64,000 bases of DNA from Chlorobiaceae bacterium (GTDB lineage: Bacteria; Bacteroidota; Chlorobiia; Chlorobiales; Chlorobiaceae). The stretch spans positions 89,069 to 153,068 of the forward strand of contig JAAXWQ010000005.1 in the NCBI GenBank assembly GCA_013335115.1. The letters run 5' to 3'. Under the pieces are notes generated by a model, which worked only from the letters and a program-made list of their open reading frames with translations, was not told the origin of the DNA and did no database searches. Position numbers and translations under genes: made by a program. The number at the start of each line of letters is the position of its first letter. The first letter of the stretch is position 1. Of the stretch, positions 57,916 through 64,000 are shown piece after piece.

Positions 57916-59230
57916 TGCCCCCGTCGGCTGCTACAACCTCGTCGGCGTGGCCGTCATGGACTACACCGACGCCTTGCCCTACCTCGAAAACCTCACCCCG
58001 ACAAGCCTGACCGAAAAGGAGATCGCTTCGTCCGGCAGTTCCGAAGTCGTGCAGGAGATTCTCGACAAACTGAAGGATTCCGGAAAACAGCTGATCCTGG
58101 TTTCAAGCGCCGAAAGCGAGATGATCGGAAGCGACCACCAGAGCCTGCTCGAGATGAAATATCCCCAGGTGAAGTTCTTCCCGTCAAACTCCCTCGGCGA
58201 AAACGAGTGGCAGGGGCGTGAGCGGGCGCTCTGCTGGCTGTTCAACCGGTTCGACGACGGCCGCCCCGCAAAGGTCGAGCCGGGAAGCGTCAGCATCATC
58301 GGGCCGACCTACGGCTGCTTCAACAGCCCGTCCGACCTGGCCGAAGTCAAGCGCCTCGTCGCCGGCGCCGGGGCCACGGTAAAGCACGTCTACCCGTTCG
58401 AGTCGACGATCGCCGGGATCTCGGGCCTGAAGGATTCGGAGGTGATCGTCGTCATGTACCGGGAGTTCGGCGCGGAACTGGCGGCAAGGCTGGGGCGCCC
58501 GGTGCTGTACGCCCCGTTCGGCCTCGGGGAGACGACGGAGTTCCTGCTGGCAATCGGTGAGCTCACCGGCAACCGGGCACAGGCGGAACGCTTCATCGCG
58601 GAGGAGAAGCGAACCACCCTGAAGCCGCTCTGGGACCTCTGGCGCGGCCCGCAGTCCGAGTGGTTCCCGACCATCCGCTTCGGCGTCGCAGCCTCCGGGA
58701 CCTACGCCTGCGGACTCGAGCGCTTCCTTGCCGGAGAAATGGGCATGCAGTGCCTCTTCAGCCACGACTCGGCTGAAGCCGACAACTCGGCGGTCAGGAA
58801 CGAGATCATGCAAAAGCAGCCGCAGTTCCTGTTCGGCCGCATGCCCGACAAGATCTACCTTGCCGAGATCGACGCGAAGGCTCGTTTCATTCCGGCGGGC
58901 TTCCCCGGTCCGATCGTACGCCGGGCCCTCGGCACACCATTCATGGGGCACAGCGGTGCGGTCTGGATCATCCAGGAGATCGTCAACGCCCTCTACGACA
59001 CCCTTTTCACCTTCCTGCCGATCACGAAACGCCAGACCACCCCGGCGGAGCCCCCCGTCCGCATCGCCTGGACCGCCGAGGCAAACACGCTCATCGAACA
59101 GATCGTGAAAAAGGCCCCCTTCATCAGCCAGATCTCGTTCGGCCGGGAGCTGAAGCAGAAGGCCGAGGCACATGCTGCCGCGAAGGGTCTCACCACCGTC
59201 ACCCCCGAGGTGGTAAGACAGATCGGTTGA
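57821..59230 (+). CDS. bchZ: chlorophyllide reductase subunit Z
   Basis: A 469-aa nitrogenase-like subunit. The N-terminus SAYWAAVNTFCALKDVHVV and the cluster ligand C37 in DAPVGCYNL, with VMDYTDALPYLENL, match BchZ rather than BchB; SSAESEMIGSDHQ and the C-terminal helices of the BchZ type (EANTLIEQIVKKAPF) follow. With BchY and the reductase BchX it reduces ring B of chlorophyllide a to 3-vinyl bacteriochlorophyllide a. BchX and BchY are not in the window. Its start overlaps nagZ. This gene is the firmest evidence for a bacteriochlorophyll-producing host. Confidence 0.9.
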   Translation: MGKTVRDESTASAYWAAVNTFCALKDVHVVADAPVGCYNLVGVAVMDYTDALPYLENLTPTSLTEKEIASSGSSEVVQEILDKLKDSGKQLILVSSAESEMIGSDHQSLLEMKYPQVKFFPSNSLGENEWQGRERALCWLFNRFDDGRPAKVEPGSVSIIGPTYGCFNSPSDLAEVKRLVAGAGATVKHVYPFESTIAGISGLKDSEVIVVMYREFGAELAARLGRPVLYAPFGLGETTEFLLAIGELTGNRAQAERFIAEEKRTTLKPLWDLWRGPQSEWFPTIRFGVAASGTYACGLERFLAGEMGMQCLFSHDSAEADNSAVRNEIMQKQPQFLFGRMPDKIYLAEIDAKARFIPAGFPGPIVRRALGTPFMGHSGAVWIIQEIVNALYDTLFTFLPITKRQTTPAEPPVRIAWTAEANTLIEQIVKKAPFISQISFGRELKQKAEAHAAAKGLTTVTPEVVRQIG

Positions 59231-59232
59231 TT

Positions 59233-59248
59233 CGTGACGCGTGTCACG
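59233..59248. promoter_or_regulatory. CRP/FNR-like dyad, candidate operator
   Basis: CGTGAC-GCGT-GTCACG, that is GTGA-N6-TCAC, ends just upstream of the thrS -35 and 2 nt after the bchZ stop. The half-sites fit the CRP/FNR family (TGTGA-N6-TCACA). It could equally be part of a weak terminator of bchZ. Confidence 0.3.
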
Positions 59249-59254
59249 TACCGC

Positions 59255-59283
59255 TTGCATATTTGCCTGAAATTTTGCATAAT
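59255..59283 (+). promoter_or_regulatory. thrS-operon promoter
   Basis: TTGCAT (59255-59260), a 17-bp spacer and CATAAT (59278-59283). The predicted transcript begins near 59290, giving a leader of about 160 nt before thrS. Best match to a sigma-70-type promoter in the window. Confidence 0.7.
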
Positions 59284-59289
59284 GCAGGT

Positions 59290-59451
59290 CTTCTTATCGG
59301 TTCGGGGTAACCCTGGCAGACATACCTTGCCAGCACACAGCCCTCCCGACCGGCGAATACTAACGTAAAGAGGCTGTCTTTCTCCAAAGGGAGAACTGGT
59401 GGAACCGGGTCCGACCCGCCCCCGGAAACATGATTTTGGACTGAACCATCC
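59290..59451 (+). promoter_or_regulatory. structured thrS leader with T-box-like core
   Basis: Paired elements in order: CGGT-t-CGGG (59298-59306) with CCCGACCG (59345-59352); inside it CTGGCA/TGCCAG (59313-59318 and 59328-59333); TTCTCC (59380-59385) with GGAGAA (59390-59395); then GGTGGAACC (59398-59406) running into CGGGT/ACCCG (59406-59410 and 59414-59418). GGTGGNACC-CG is the T-box antiterminator core, and the variable base A suits a tRNA with U as discriminator, as in many tRNA-Thr. No specifier loop could be placed. It might instead be an unrelated autoregulatory leader. Confidence 0.35.
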
Positions 59452-61425
59452 ATGTCTGAGACAACGGATAACCGCGAGCTGGTGGTCATCACCCTGCCCG
59501 ACGGTACTGAAAAAACCTTCCCGGCCGGCATCACCGGCCTTGATATCGCAGCATCCATCGGCAGGAAACTGGCGCAGGACGCACTCGGCATTGTCGTCGA
59601 CGGCAGGCTCCAGGACCTCTCCACGCCGATTTCACGAAGCGCAAGCGTCTCCATCGCCACCTTCGACACCCCTGCCGGCAAGGAACTCTTTTGGCACAGC
59701 TCGAGCCACCTGATGGCGCAGGCCATCGAGGAGCTCTTCCCGGGCGCGAAGTTCGGCGCCGGACCGGCCATCGAACAGGGCTTCTACTACGACATCGCCT
59801 ACCCCGAGCGCTTCAACGAGGAGGACCTCCGCAACATCGAGACGAAGATGCTCGAGATCTCCGGGCGCGACATCGCCATCAGGCGGGAAGAGATGCCCCG
59901 CGAGCAGGCGATCGGCTACTTCAGGGAGAGCCGCAAGGACCCCTACAAAGTCGAGATCCTCGAAGAGACCCTCAAAGGCGTCGATACGGTTTCGGTCTAT
60001 CATCAGGACGGCTTCGCGGACCTTTGCAGCGGCCCGCACCTCCCGAACACCGGGAAGATCAGGGCGGTTCTCCTGACCAATATTTCCGCATCGTACTGGC
60101 GCGGTGATTCGAGCCGCGAGTCGATGCAACGCATCTACGGCATCGCCTTCCCGTCGGACAAGCTCCTCAAGGAGCACGTCACCCGACTGGAGGAAGCCCG
60201 CCGCCGCGACCACCGCAAGCTCGGCGCTGAGCTCGGGCTGTTCATGCTGACCCCCGAGGTCGGCAGCGGCCTGCCGATCTGGCTGCCGAAAGGCGCCATC
60301 ATCCGCAACGAGCTCGAAACCTTCCTGAAGGGCGAGCAGCGCAAACGCGGCTACTTTCCGGTCTACACGCCGCACATCGGAAACATCGAGCTCTACAAGC
60401 GTTCTGGCCACTACCCGTACTACAGCGATTCGCAGTTCCCGCCCCTGACCTACAAGGACGAGACCGGCCGCGAGGAGCAGTACCTCCTGAAGCCGATGAA
60501 CTGCCCGCACCACCACCTGATCTACAGTTCGGACCTGCGCAGCTACCGCGACCTGCCGATCCGCCTGGCCGAGTTCGGCACGGTATACCGCCACGAACAG
60601 TCCGGCGAGTTGAACGGCCTGGTGCGCGCCCGGGGATTCACCCAGGACGACTCGCACATCTACTGCCGCCCGGACCAGCTGGTCGACGAGATCTGCAATG
60701 CCATCGACCTGACCCGCTTCGTCTTCAACACGCTCGGATTCGACGAGGTCGAGACGCGCCTGTCGCTGCATGATCCGGAGAACCAGTCGAAGTACGGAGG
60801 CACCGCCGAGGTCTGGGAGCAGGCCGAGAAGGACGTGAAGGAGGCCGCCGACCGCATGGGGATCAACTACTTCATCGGCATCGGCGAGGCGAGCTTCTAC
60901 GGCCCGAAGATCGATTTCATCGTCAGGGACGCCATCGGCCGCAAATGGCAGCTCGGAACTGTCCAGGTGGACTACGTCATGCCTGAGCGCTTCGACCTGA
61001 GCTACATCGGCAGCGACGGCCAGAAGCACCGACCGGTGGTCATCCACCGTGCCCCTTTCGGCTCGATGGAGCGCTTCATCGGCGTACTGATCGAGCATAC
61101 TGCCGGAAACTTCCCGCTCTGGCTCGCGCCGGTGCAGGTGACGGTGCTGCCGATTGCCGAGGATGTTCACGACTATGCCCGGGATGTCTACGCAAAGCTG
61201 CAGTCGGCCGGCATCCGTGCAGAGATCGACCTGCGCAGCGAAAAGATCGGCAAGAAGATCCGCGAAGCCGAACTGTCGAAGATTCCGGTCATGCTGGTCA
61301 TCGGCAGGAACGAACAGGAGGCCGGGGAGGTCTCGGTCCGCCGCCACCGCAAGGGCGACGAAGGCCGCCTGGGTATCCAGGCTGTTATTGAAATGTTGTG
61401 CAAAGAAATTGAACAACGAGCCTGA
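59452..61425 (+). CDS. thrS: threonyl-tRNA synthetase
   Basis: A 657-aa ThrRS with TGS domain (residues 1-70), editing domain with HSSSHLMAQA and CSGPH, class II core (motif 1 around the KGAIIRNELE block; motif 2 around the FGTVYRHEQSGEL block; motif 3 GSMERFIGVLIEH) and C-terminal anticodon domain. The start at 59452 follows a structured leader. It heads the thrS-infC-rpmI-rplT-pheS cluster, the same order as in E. coli. Confidence 0.97.
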   Translation: MSETTDNRELVVITLPDGTEKTFPAGITGLDIAASIGRKLAQDALGIVVDGRLQDLSTPISRSASVSIATFDTPAGKELFWHSSSHLMAQAIEELFPGAKFGAGPAIEQGFYYDIAYPERFNEEDLRNIETKMLEISGRDIAIRREEMPREQAIGYFRESRKDPYKVEILEETLKGVDTVSVYHQDGFADLCSGPHLPNTGKIRAVLLTNISASYWRGDSSRESMQRIYGIAFPSDKLLKEHVTRLEEARRRDHRKLGAELGLFMLTPEVGSGLPIWLPKGAIIRNELETFLKGEQRKRGYFPVYTPHIGNIELYKRSGHYPYYSDSQFPPLTYKDETGREEQYLLKPMNCPHHHLIYSSDLRSYRDLPIRLAEFGTVYRHEQSGELNGLVRARGFTQDDSHIYCRPDQLVDEICNAIDLTRFVFNTLGFDEVETRLSLHDPENQSKYGGTAEVWEQAEKDVKEAADRMGINYFIGIGEASFYGPKIDFIVRDAIGRKWQLGTVQVDYVMPERFDLSYIGSDGQKHRPVVIHRAPFGSMERFIGVLIEHTAGNFPLWLAPVQVTVLPIAEDVHDYARDVYAKLQSAGIRAEIDLRSEKIGKKIREAELSKIPVMLVIGRNEQEAGEVSVRRHRKGDEGRLGIQAVIEMLCKEIEQRA

Positions 61426-61470
61426 GCACTACCAGGCAGGCGTGGTGGACCCTTAACCAATACCGATCGA

Positions 61471-62106
61471 ATGAAAAAACAGAAGACATCCGGCCAGAAA
61501 CCGAAACTCTCCTACAGGATCAACGATCAGATCCGCGTCCCGGAAGTCAGGGTCATTTTCCCTGAAGGCGCCATGCAAGTCATGCGGACCATGGATGCCA
61601 GGCGGGCTGCCGAGGAGCGCAACCTCGACCTGATCGAGGTGCAGCCGAATGCCCAGCCTCCCGTCTGCAAGATGGAGAATTACGGGAAGCTGATCTACAA
61701 GATGGCCCAGAAAGAGAAGGACCTCAAGAAAAAGCAGAAAACCACGACGCTCAAGGAGCTGAGGTTCCACCCGAACACCGACAAGCACGACTTCGACTTC
61801 AAGACCGCACACCTCGAAGAGTTCCTGCGCAAGGGAAACCGGGTGAGGGCGACCATCGTGTTCCTCGGTCGCTCCATCATCTACAAGGACAAGGGCCTTG
61901 AACTCGCCCAGCGACTGACCGAAAGGCTCGGTACCGTCGGCACACCGGATGGCGAACCGAAGTTTGAGGGCAAGAAGCTGTTCGTGTACTTCGACCCCGA
62001 CAAGAAGAAGATCGAGCAGTTCGAGAAGCGGATGGCCAGGTTTGCGCCGCTGCCGCCGCTCGAACCCATCTCTGCCGAGCCCGAAGAGGACGACGATTCG
62101 GAATAA
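61471..62106 (+). CDS. infC: translation initiation factor IF-3
   Basis: A 211-aa IF-3 with N-domain ([16 protein letters not shown]), the Lys-rich linker [14 protein letters not shown] and the C-domain [16 protein letters not shown]. An acidic tail of about 30 residues (EPEEDDDSE) extends past the usual end. Starts with ATG rather than the rare AUU of E. coli. 45 nt after thrS. Confidence 0.96.
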   Translation: MKKQKTSGQKPKLSYRINDQIRVPEVRVIFPEGAMQVMRTMDARRAAEERNLDLIEVQPNAQPPVCKMENYGKLIYKMAQKEKDLKKKQKTTTLKELRFHPNTDKHDFDFKTAHLEEFLRKGNRVRATIVFLGRSIIYKDKGLELAQRLTERLGTVGTPDGEPKFEGKKLFVYFDPDKKKIEQFEKRMARFAPLPPLEPISAEPEEDDDSE

Positions 62107-62149
62107 ATCCAGTTACAGGAAACGACTTTTATCATCAAAACCGACGATC

Positions 62150-62344
62150 ATGCCAAAAATGAAATCACATCGCGGTGCCTGCAAAAGGTTCAAGGCGACC
62201 GCATCCGGGAAGATCAAGCGCGAGCGTATGAACGGCTCCCACAACCTCGAACATAAAAACAGGAAGCGCACCCGCCGCCTGCACCAGTCCACGCTGGTCG
62301 ACCCGTCCCGCGAAAACCAGATCAAGCGGATGATCCTTGCCTAA
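62150..62344 (+). CDS. rpmI: 50S ribosomal protein L35
   Basis: A 64-aa basic protein with MPKMKSHRGACKRFKATASG and the conserved NLEHKNRKRTRRLHQ core. The start at 62150 is the second gene-like frame; the longer ORF upstream overlaps infC and is not real. It lies between infC and rplT. Confidence 0.95.
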   Translation: MPKMKSHRGACKRFKATASGKIKRERMNGSHNLEHKNRKRTRRLHQSTLVDPSRENQIKRMILA

Positions 62345-62384
62345 GGATCCCCTGAAATTGCGATAACACAAATCAGACACAACG

Positions 62385-62732
62385 ATGCCTAAAGCAAATA
62401 ATGCGGTAGCCTCCAAGGCAAGAAGGAAAAGGATTCTCAATAAAGCGAAAGGGTATTGGGGTTCACGCGGCAACATCCTGACCGTCGTGAAGCACGCCGT
62501 CGACAAGGCCGAGCAGTACGCTTACCGCGACCGCCGGGTCAAGAAGCGCAACTTCCGTTCGCTCTGGATCATGCGTATCAACGCAGCCGCCCGCCTGAAC
62601 GGTGTTTCCTATTCACGCCTGATGGATGCCATCCACAAGAAGAATATCCAGATCGACCGCAAGGCCCTGGCCGAGATCGCCGTCAAGGATCCTGCCGCCT
62701 TCTCGGTGATCGTCAAGAGCGCCCTCGATTAA
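62385..62732 (+). CDS. rplT: 50S ribosomal protein L20
   Basis: A 115-aa L20 with the basic N-terminal extension ([20 protein letters not shown]) and the [15 protein letters not shown] stretch. In E. coli L20 represses its own operon by binding the leader of rpmI; no such pseudoknot was searched for with tools here. 18 nt before pheS. Confidence 0.97.
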   Translation: MPKANNAVASKARRKRILNKAKGYWGSRGNILTVVKHAVDKAEQYAYRDRRVKKRNFRSLWIMRINAAARLNGVSYSRLMDAIHKKNIQIDRKALAEIAVKDPAAFSVIVKSALD

Positions 62733-62750
62733 TCCCCCCTAAGGCACCCT

Positions 62751-63776
62751 ATGGAGACCAGCATCCGGCAACTACAGCAGGAGATCGACCGCTTCGAGAT
62801 CCATGAACCGAAGGAACTCGAAGCGTTCAGGCTCGAATTCACCGTGCGAAAGGGACGCATCGCCGCCCTTTTCGCACGGCTGAAGGAGGTCGAACCTGCC
62901 GACAGGCGGGCCGTAGGGCAATTGCTGAACGCGCTGAAACTTTCGGCTGAGGCAAAAGCCGACGAAGCGGAAGCTCGGTTTACCGAATCCGCAAAACCCT
63001 CGCAGACGGCAATAGACATCTCGCTTCCGGGAAGACGGTCGTTCTGCGGCTCCGAACACCCGGTCCAGAAAGTGCTGGGCGACATGAAGCGCATCTTTTC
63101 CGCCATGGGCTTCAGCATCGCGACCGGACCGGAGCTTGAACTCGACGAATACAATTTCGACCTCCTGAACTTCCCGCCAAACCATCCCGCCAGGGATATG
63201 CAGGACACCTTCTTCGTGACCAGGGGCGAGCCGGGGGGCGACGTACTGCTCAGGACGCATACCTCCCCGGTGCAGGTCAGGGTCATGCTCGACCAGGCAC
63301 CGCCGATCAGGGTCATCTGCCCCGGCAAGGTTTACCGGAACGAGGCAATCAGCGCACGCAGCTACTGCGTGTTCCATCAGCTCGAAGGGCTCTATATCGA
63401 CAAGAACGTGTCGTTTGCCGACCTGAAGGCGACCATCTACTCGTTTGCGCGCCAGATGTTCGGCACCGACGTGAAGCTCCGCTTCAGGCCGAGCTTCTTC
63501 CCCTTCACCGAGCCATCGGCCGAAGTGGACGTCACCTGCTACCTCTGCGGAGGAAAAGGGTGCCGCGTCTGCAAAAAGTCGGGATGGCTGGAGATCATGG
63601 GTTGCGGCATGGTGCACCCGAACGTCATGCGCAACTGCGGCATCGATCCCGAGGAGTGGACCGGCTACGCATTCGGCATGGGCGTGGACCGTACGACCCT
63701 CCTGCGCTACAAGATCGATGACATCAGGCTGCTCTTCGAGAACGACGTCCGCATGCTTGAGCAGTTCTCGGCGTAA
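62751..63776 (+). CDS. pheS: phenylalanyl-tRNA synthetase alpha subunit
   Basis: A 341-aa PheRS alpha: coiled N-domain with two helices (about residues 1-85), class II core with [26 protein letters not shown] (motif 2 region) and [18 protein letters not shown] (motif 3). pheT is not in the window. Followed by a strong hairpin that ends the cluster. Confidence 0.97.
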   Translation: METSIRQLQQEIDRFEIHEPKELEAFRLEFTVRKGRIAALFARLKEVEPADRRAVGQLLNALKLSAEAKADEAEARFTESAKPSQTAIDISLPGRRSFCGSEHPVQKVLGDMKRIFSAMGFSIATGPELELDEYNFDLLNFPPNHPARDMQDTFFVTRGEPGGDVLLRTHTSPVQVRVMLDQAPPIRVICPGKVYRNEAISARSYCVFHQLEGLYIDKNVSFADLKATIYSFARQMFGTDVKLRFRPSFFPFTEPSAEVDVTCYLCGGKGCRVCKKSGWLEIMGCGMVHPNVMRNCGIDPEEWTGYAFGMGVDRTTLLRYKIDDIRLLFENDVRMLEQFSA

Positions 63777-63798
63777 GGACAGAAAGGGACTGAAGGGA

Positions 63799-63858
63799 CA
63801 TAAAGGACAATAAAAAAGACGATACTGCGGAGTATCGTCTTTTTTATTGTCCTTTATG
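63799..63858. terminator. perfect 28-bp hairpin, bidirectional terminator
   Basis: Positions 63799-63826 and 63831-63858 are exact complements (28 bp, loop GCGG) with six-base A and T runs inside the arms (AAAAAAG/CTTTTTT). It lies 22 nt past the pheS stop and serves both pheS and the convergent gene at the right end. Confidence 0.85.
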
Positions 63859-63889
63859 ATCTGCCGGCTACCTGTCCTGAGTTCGCCAT

Positions 63890-64000
63890 TTAGTGCGAAA
63901 ACTCGGAGCCACCAATCTTGTCAAGTAGGCTTTCCGTCAGTTCGCCTGTGTCCATCTGGATCACGTGCAGCTCACCGGTCCTCAGGTCAAGGATCTGCGC
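63890..64000 (-). CDS. 3' end of a minus-strand gene (partial)
   Basis: On the minus strand the frame from the window edge reads AQILDLRTGELHVIQMDTGE... and ends TESLLDKIGGSEFSH at a TAA (63892-63890). The stop lies 31 nt from the bidirectional hairpin, a normal spacing for a convergent gene. Only 36 residues are visible and the family cannot be named. Confidence 0.6.
   Translation of the reverse strand, partial: AQILDLRTGELHVIQMDTGELTESLLDKIGGSEFSH

Noticed and set aside
59632..61416. 594-aa minus-strand frame opposite thrS
   Set aside because: Shadow ORF; thrS on the other strand carries every ThrRS motif.

Overview
The window looks like chromosome from a green sulfur bacterium (Chlorobiaceae). 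It is GC-rich and gene-dense. It carries bchZ, a subunit of the bacteriochlorophyll enzyme chlorophyllide reductase; a small two-segment hydrophobic protein resembling chlorosome envelope proteins; hemL of the C5 tetrapyrrole pathway; and the TreS-maltokinase/GlgE glucan route. No phage, IS element or CRISPR array is visible. Compositional change is confined to an AT-rich gap near 13.0-13.6 kb and to a tRNA-fragment array near 46.5-46.9 kb.

Layout. 0.1-4.7 kb: a four-gene peptidoglycan-salvage set on the plus strand (AmgK-type sugar kinase, MurU-type uridylyltransferase, GH171/NamZ-type exo-muramidase, Na+/solute symporter). A GH3 NagZ-type glucosaminidase 51 kb away could supply the same route. 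4.8-9.6 kb: a multi-PAS/GAF hybrid histidine kinase flanked by two related single-domain response regulators. 9.7-14.3 kb: small accessory genes (chlorosome-like protein, SDR, exported pentapeptide protein, XRE-PAS regulator). 14.3-23.5 kb: TerC and Kup membrane proteins, exported TPR protein, RlpA, methyltransferase, SDR-mnmE, mazG, esterase. 23.6-32.2 kb (minus): fused TreS-maltokinase with GlgE, a hemerythrin protein and a P3A-type ATPase. 32.5-40.5 kb: prfB with its programmed +1 frameshift, a phosphoesterase, a nitroreductase, a WecB-like protein that has lost its catalytic motifs, an OstA-like protein, recO and hemL. 40.8-46 kb (minus): crcB, a ZnuABC-type metal ABC transporter, and leuA preceded by a leucine-rich leader peptide and hairpins, which looks like an attenuator.

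46.1-46.9 kb: a tRNA-Asn(GUU) gene embedded in tandem half-copies of itself, each carrying a 7-bp-arm palindrome in place of the anticodon 3' strand. One promoter and one terminator bracket the array, and a GIY-YIG ORF follows directly. 47.1-54.3 kb: the conserved yceD-rpmF-plsX-fabH-fabD-fabG-acpP-fabF-rnc fatty-acid cluster. 54.4-59.2 kb: gcvPB, nagZ-like and bchZ, the last two overlapping by 95 nt. 59.4-63.8 kb: the conserved translation cluster thrS-infC-rpmI-rplT-pheS, with a structured, T-box-like leader before thrS. The window ends in the 3' end of a convergent minus-strand gene beyond a perfect 28-bp hairpin.

The observations most worth checking are the tRNA-Asn array, the leuA attenuator, the thrS leader, the motif-less epimerase homolog and the complete muropeptide-salvage set.
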